Below, in pieces: positions 62,181 through 64,000 of a stretch of DNA of 64,000 nt. Origin of the DNA: Taxillus chinensis (taxonomy: Eukaryota > Streptophyta > Magnoliopsida > Santalales > Loranthaceae); contig CM042084.1 of NCBI GenBank assembly GCA_023512835.1, positions 49,957,609 through 50,021,608 on the forward strand, given 5' to 3'. Under the pieces are notes generated by a model, which saw nothing but the letters and a program-made list of their open reading frames with translations, made no database searches and had not been told where the DNA came from. The translations under genes and the position numbers were made by a program. The first letter of the stretch is position 1. The number at the start of each line of letters is the position of its first letter.

Positions 62181-63565
62181 TTCTTTTCATTTTTTTTTAT
62201 TTTTTGTTATGTTTTTATGTTTAGCAATTATTATGATTGTGCTGCTGCCACTAACCACTGATGCAGGGGATGTTTCTAAGACTACACAAACCATCTTTTA
62301 GGATTTTAAATGAAATAAGGAGGGAATTTGAGACATCCAACTGACGCGTTTTATTCATTGAAGAGGGTCCCACACACAAGAAAAGTTTCAAGTAAATTGG
62401 AACCCATTTGATGCCTCAAAAGCATACCCGTGATATCACTACAGCTTACCCACTCAGAGGTAAGTGTCTTGCTTTCCCTTATCCCATGCTCTGAGGACAT
62501 AGCAATTTCTTAAGTGTGGTGTGGGGGTGGCTTGCGCCATTTACTTGTCCTTATGGTTGCGTAAATTGTTTTCGTGTTTGAATGTGTGTTTTGTATGTGG
62601 AGAGCCATGGATAATAAAGTATGCACTTTTGGCTGAATTTTAATTTAAGTAATTAAAGTGTATTATGCTTTGGTTTATTCATGTCTGTACCTTGTGAATG
62701 AGATTACCATGTTAGTGGAGTTGGCATTTGAATATTAAATGAGCATGACATATTATGATAGACCTTAGTGGCCTTTAAAGTTGAGGGAAAAAGAAAATAC
62801 AAACAAACTGAGATCGGCAGCCTCTTTCTAGCCCTTGAGTGACATTTTTGGGTATGGGTAATAGTTTGCTTTGCTCATCTCTGCATTCAACAATAGTTAT
62901 TTAATGGTAGGAGTTAAGTATGCATGATGACTAGTTATTTGTGCTCAGTGCTTGGTGTTGGTGTCATTGTGCCATAAGAGGCCAAAGAGCCTTATGTGTC
63001 ATGTAATAAAGGGATTGAGATACATTTTTCTCTCCTTCCAGCAAAGAAAAAGGCAAATAAAAAAAATTAAATAAAAGGTGATTATTTTAGCTCCAAGTGT
63101 TTATCAGTAAGTAGAATAGAGTGTGTGTTTTTGTTGATGAGCATGGTTTGGAACTCCCATGTATGTTTGGCAAGAACTTAAGCAATAGCTAATGGAGAAT
63201 GTAGTGAGGAGTTTTTCTACCCCTATTTTTGTTAGGTATTAATCTTGGGCTTGAGCATGAGAGAGAAGAAAAATTATATCTGAGTGAGGCAGTTCTGACC
63301 TTGGTGAGGACTTTAATGGTAGCTAAGTTCTATTTTAGCAAGGAATGCTTATTGATATCTGACTTTTAGTAATGAGACTGCATGGTTGTTGGACTTAGAG
63401 GTATGAACATGAATAAGCTAAATTATAATTCGTTTTGCTTACTAAAATGCCCATTTCAGCATGATAAGGTTGCATACTTAGAAAACATGACTCTTTTGTT
63501 TGTTATTTTATTTTTCTTCATGTTTGAATGAGTGTTTCTTTCCTTTTTGCCTGATTGTGTTTTTG
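62181..63565 (+). other. Non-coding 3' interior of the Athila-like element
   Basis: AT-rich, no supported gene. Includes a T run (62190-62205). At 62491-62530, CTGAGGACATAGCAATTTCT and TAAGTGTGGTGTGGGGG resemble the terminal purine-tract motif and may be an internal second copy. Confidence 0.6.
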
Positions 63566-63600
63566 CTTGAGGACAAGCAATGGTTCAAGTGTGCTGTATT
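63566..63600 (+). other. Terminal purine-tract region of the Athila-like element
   Basis: CTTGAGGACAAGCAATGG then TTCAAGTGTGCTG directly before the LTR TGATAACG. In Athila-type elements the usual form ends AAGTTTGGGGG; here the purine run is degraded. Confidence 0.6.
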
Positions 63601-64000
63601 TGATAACGTGCACTTATGCCATTATTTTATAGCCTATTTAGGGTGTCAAAGAGCATGTTTAGAGCCTTTTTAGTACCATATTTCATATATATTTGCTCTA
63701 ACCCCAAGAAAGACACTGCTTATGCTGTATATGTGTTTTTGAGCTGTTTTGGGCAGGTTTTTGGATGATTTCTTCTCTAGTCATCAGCTTGACTACTCTA
63801 TGTCCTAAAGAGGGAGCTTGTGGCAACTTATGAGCTCAAAAGGAGGCATTTTGAAGGCTACAAGAGGTCTCTTCACACTATTAGTGCTGAACAAACGTTT
63901 TGATTTATTTGACCATGAAGATGGCCTTAACAATATCACGTGCAGAAGGGAAAGTTGCTTCAAACGATTCCCTTTACCTCCCATAAAAAGTTCAGAGAAA
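63601..64000 (+). repeat. Athila-like element 3' LTR, cut by window end
   Basis: TGATAACGTGCACTTATGCC and on, matching 58220-58640. It lacks GCGACAAGGCTGCAAG after GAAGGCTACAA, a 16-bp difference from the 5' LTR. Confidence 0.92.

Larger units (their letters stand above)
58220..64000 (+). mobile_element. Athila-like non-autonomous LTR element (LARD type), right end outside window
   Basis: LTR, tRNA-Asp primer site, 3.6-kb interior, second LTR running off the window. The interior has no protease, RT, RNase H or integrase. It carries one broken uncharacterised ORF (60402-62155) and conserved non-coding motifs (62154-62180, 62491-62530, 63566-63596). Nested in the Copia-2 LTR, hence among the youngest insertions here. 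Mobilisation would need proteins from an autonomous relative (inference). Confidence 0.85.

Overview
The window is nuclear DNA of a flowering plant, most likely a eudicot. It consists almost entirely of LTR retrotransposons from recognisable plant lineages: Sirevirus-like Ty1/copia, chromodomain Ty3/gypsy of the Tekay/Del type, an Athila-like non-autonomous element primed by tRNA-Asp, a TRIM, and a Tat-type fragment. I found no convincing host gene, tRNA gene, rRNA gene or CRISPR array. The only long open frames are retroelement proteins, one unplaced ORF inside a Sirevirus (46856-47875), and an uncharacterised ORF inside the Athila-like element (60402-61637).

Layout, left to right. 1-340: piece of a Tat-type LTR and leader. 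341-~6925: Copia-1, a decayed minus-strand Sirevirus-like element with one LTR. ~6926-8983: 3' end and LTR of gypsy element G (plus strand). 8984-9802 and 18724-19192: one interrupted minus-strand gypsy pol fragment (A), split by the complete minus-strand gypsy element B (9803-18723), which is flanked by the 5-bp duplication GCGAA. 19193-21476: gypsy LTR (D). 21477-21851: a TRIM. 21852-24084: RNase H, integrase and 3' UTR of D. 24085-27622: two gypsy LTRs separated by only 67 bp (E). 27623-35655: minus-strand gypsy F, whose AT-rich LTR contains a solo copia-type LTR (29369-31345, duplication AATAG). 35656-37615: broken DUF7745-like ORF. 37616-46501: gypsy C (plus strand), with gag-pol and both LTRs. 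Its 3' LTR is interrupted by Copia-2, a younger minus-strand Sirevirus-like element that starts at 46502 and runs past the window end. The 5' LTR of Copia-2 holds two further insertions: a solo gypsy LTR (56011-57803, duplication GTCTT) and the Athila-like element (58220 to beyond 64000).

All gag-pol genes carry stops or frameshifts, so no element is coding-competent as read. Copia-2 is the least damaged, and its reverse transcriptase and integrase are nearly intact. C, B and D have the expected order gag, protease, RT, RNase H, integrase, chromodomain, an initiator-Met tRNA primer site and a purine-rich plus-strand primer.

The most interesting signals are in the LTRs. (i) A hairpin cassette with changing but still self-complementary arms, followed by a TTTTTGCATGG-like tail, recurs in gypsy LTRs and in the unrelated Athila-like LTR, and is inverted and relocated in LTR D. 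(ii) The palindrome CAAAAC(T/G)ACGTCGTTTTG lies just upstream of the TATA box in nearly every gypsy LTR and in the Athila-like LTR, and is amplified to five copies in LTR G. (iii) The same downstream LTR position carries three unrelated minisatellites in different subfamilies. Coordinates of long degenerate elements are approximate by tens of bases, and all similarity statements come from reading by eye.
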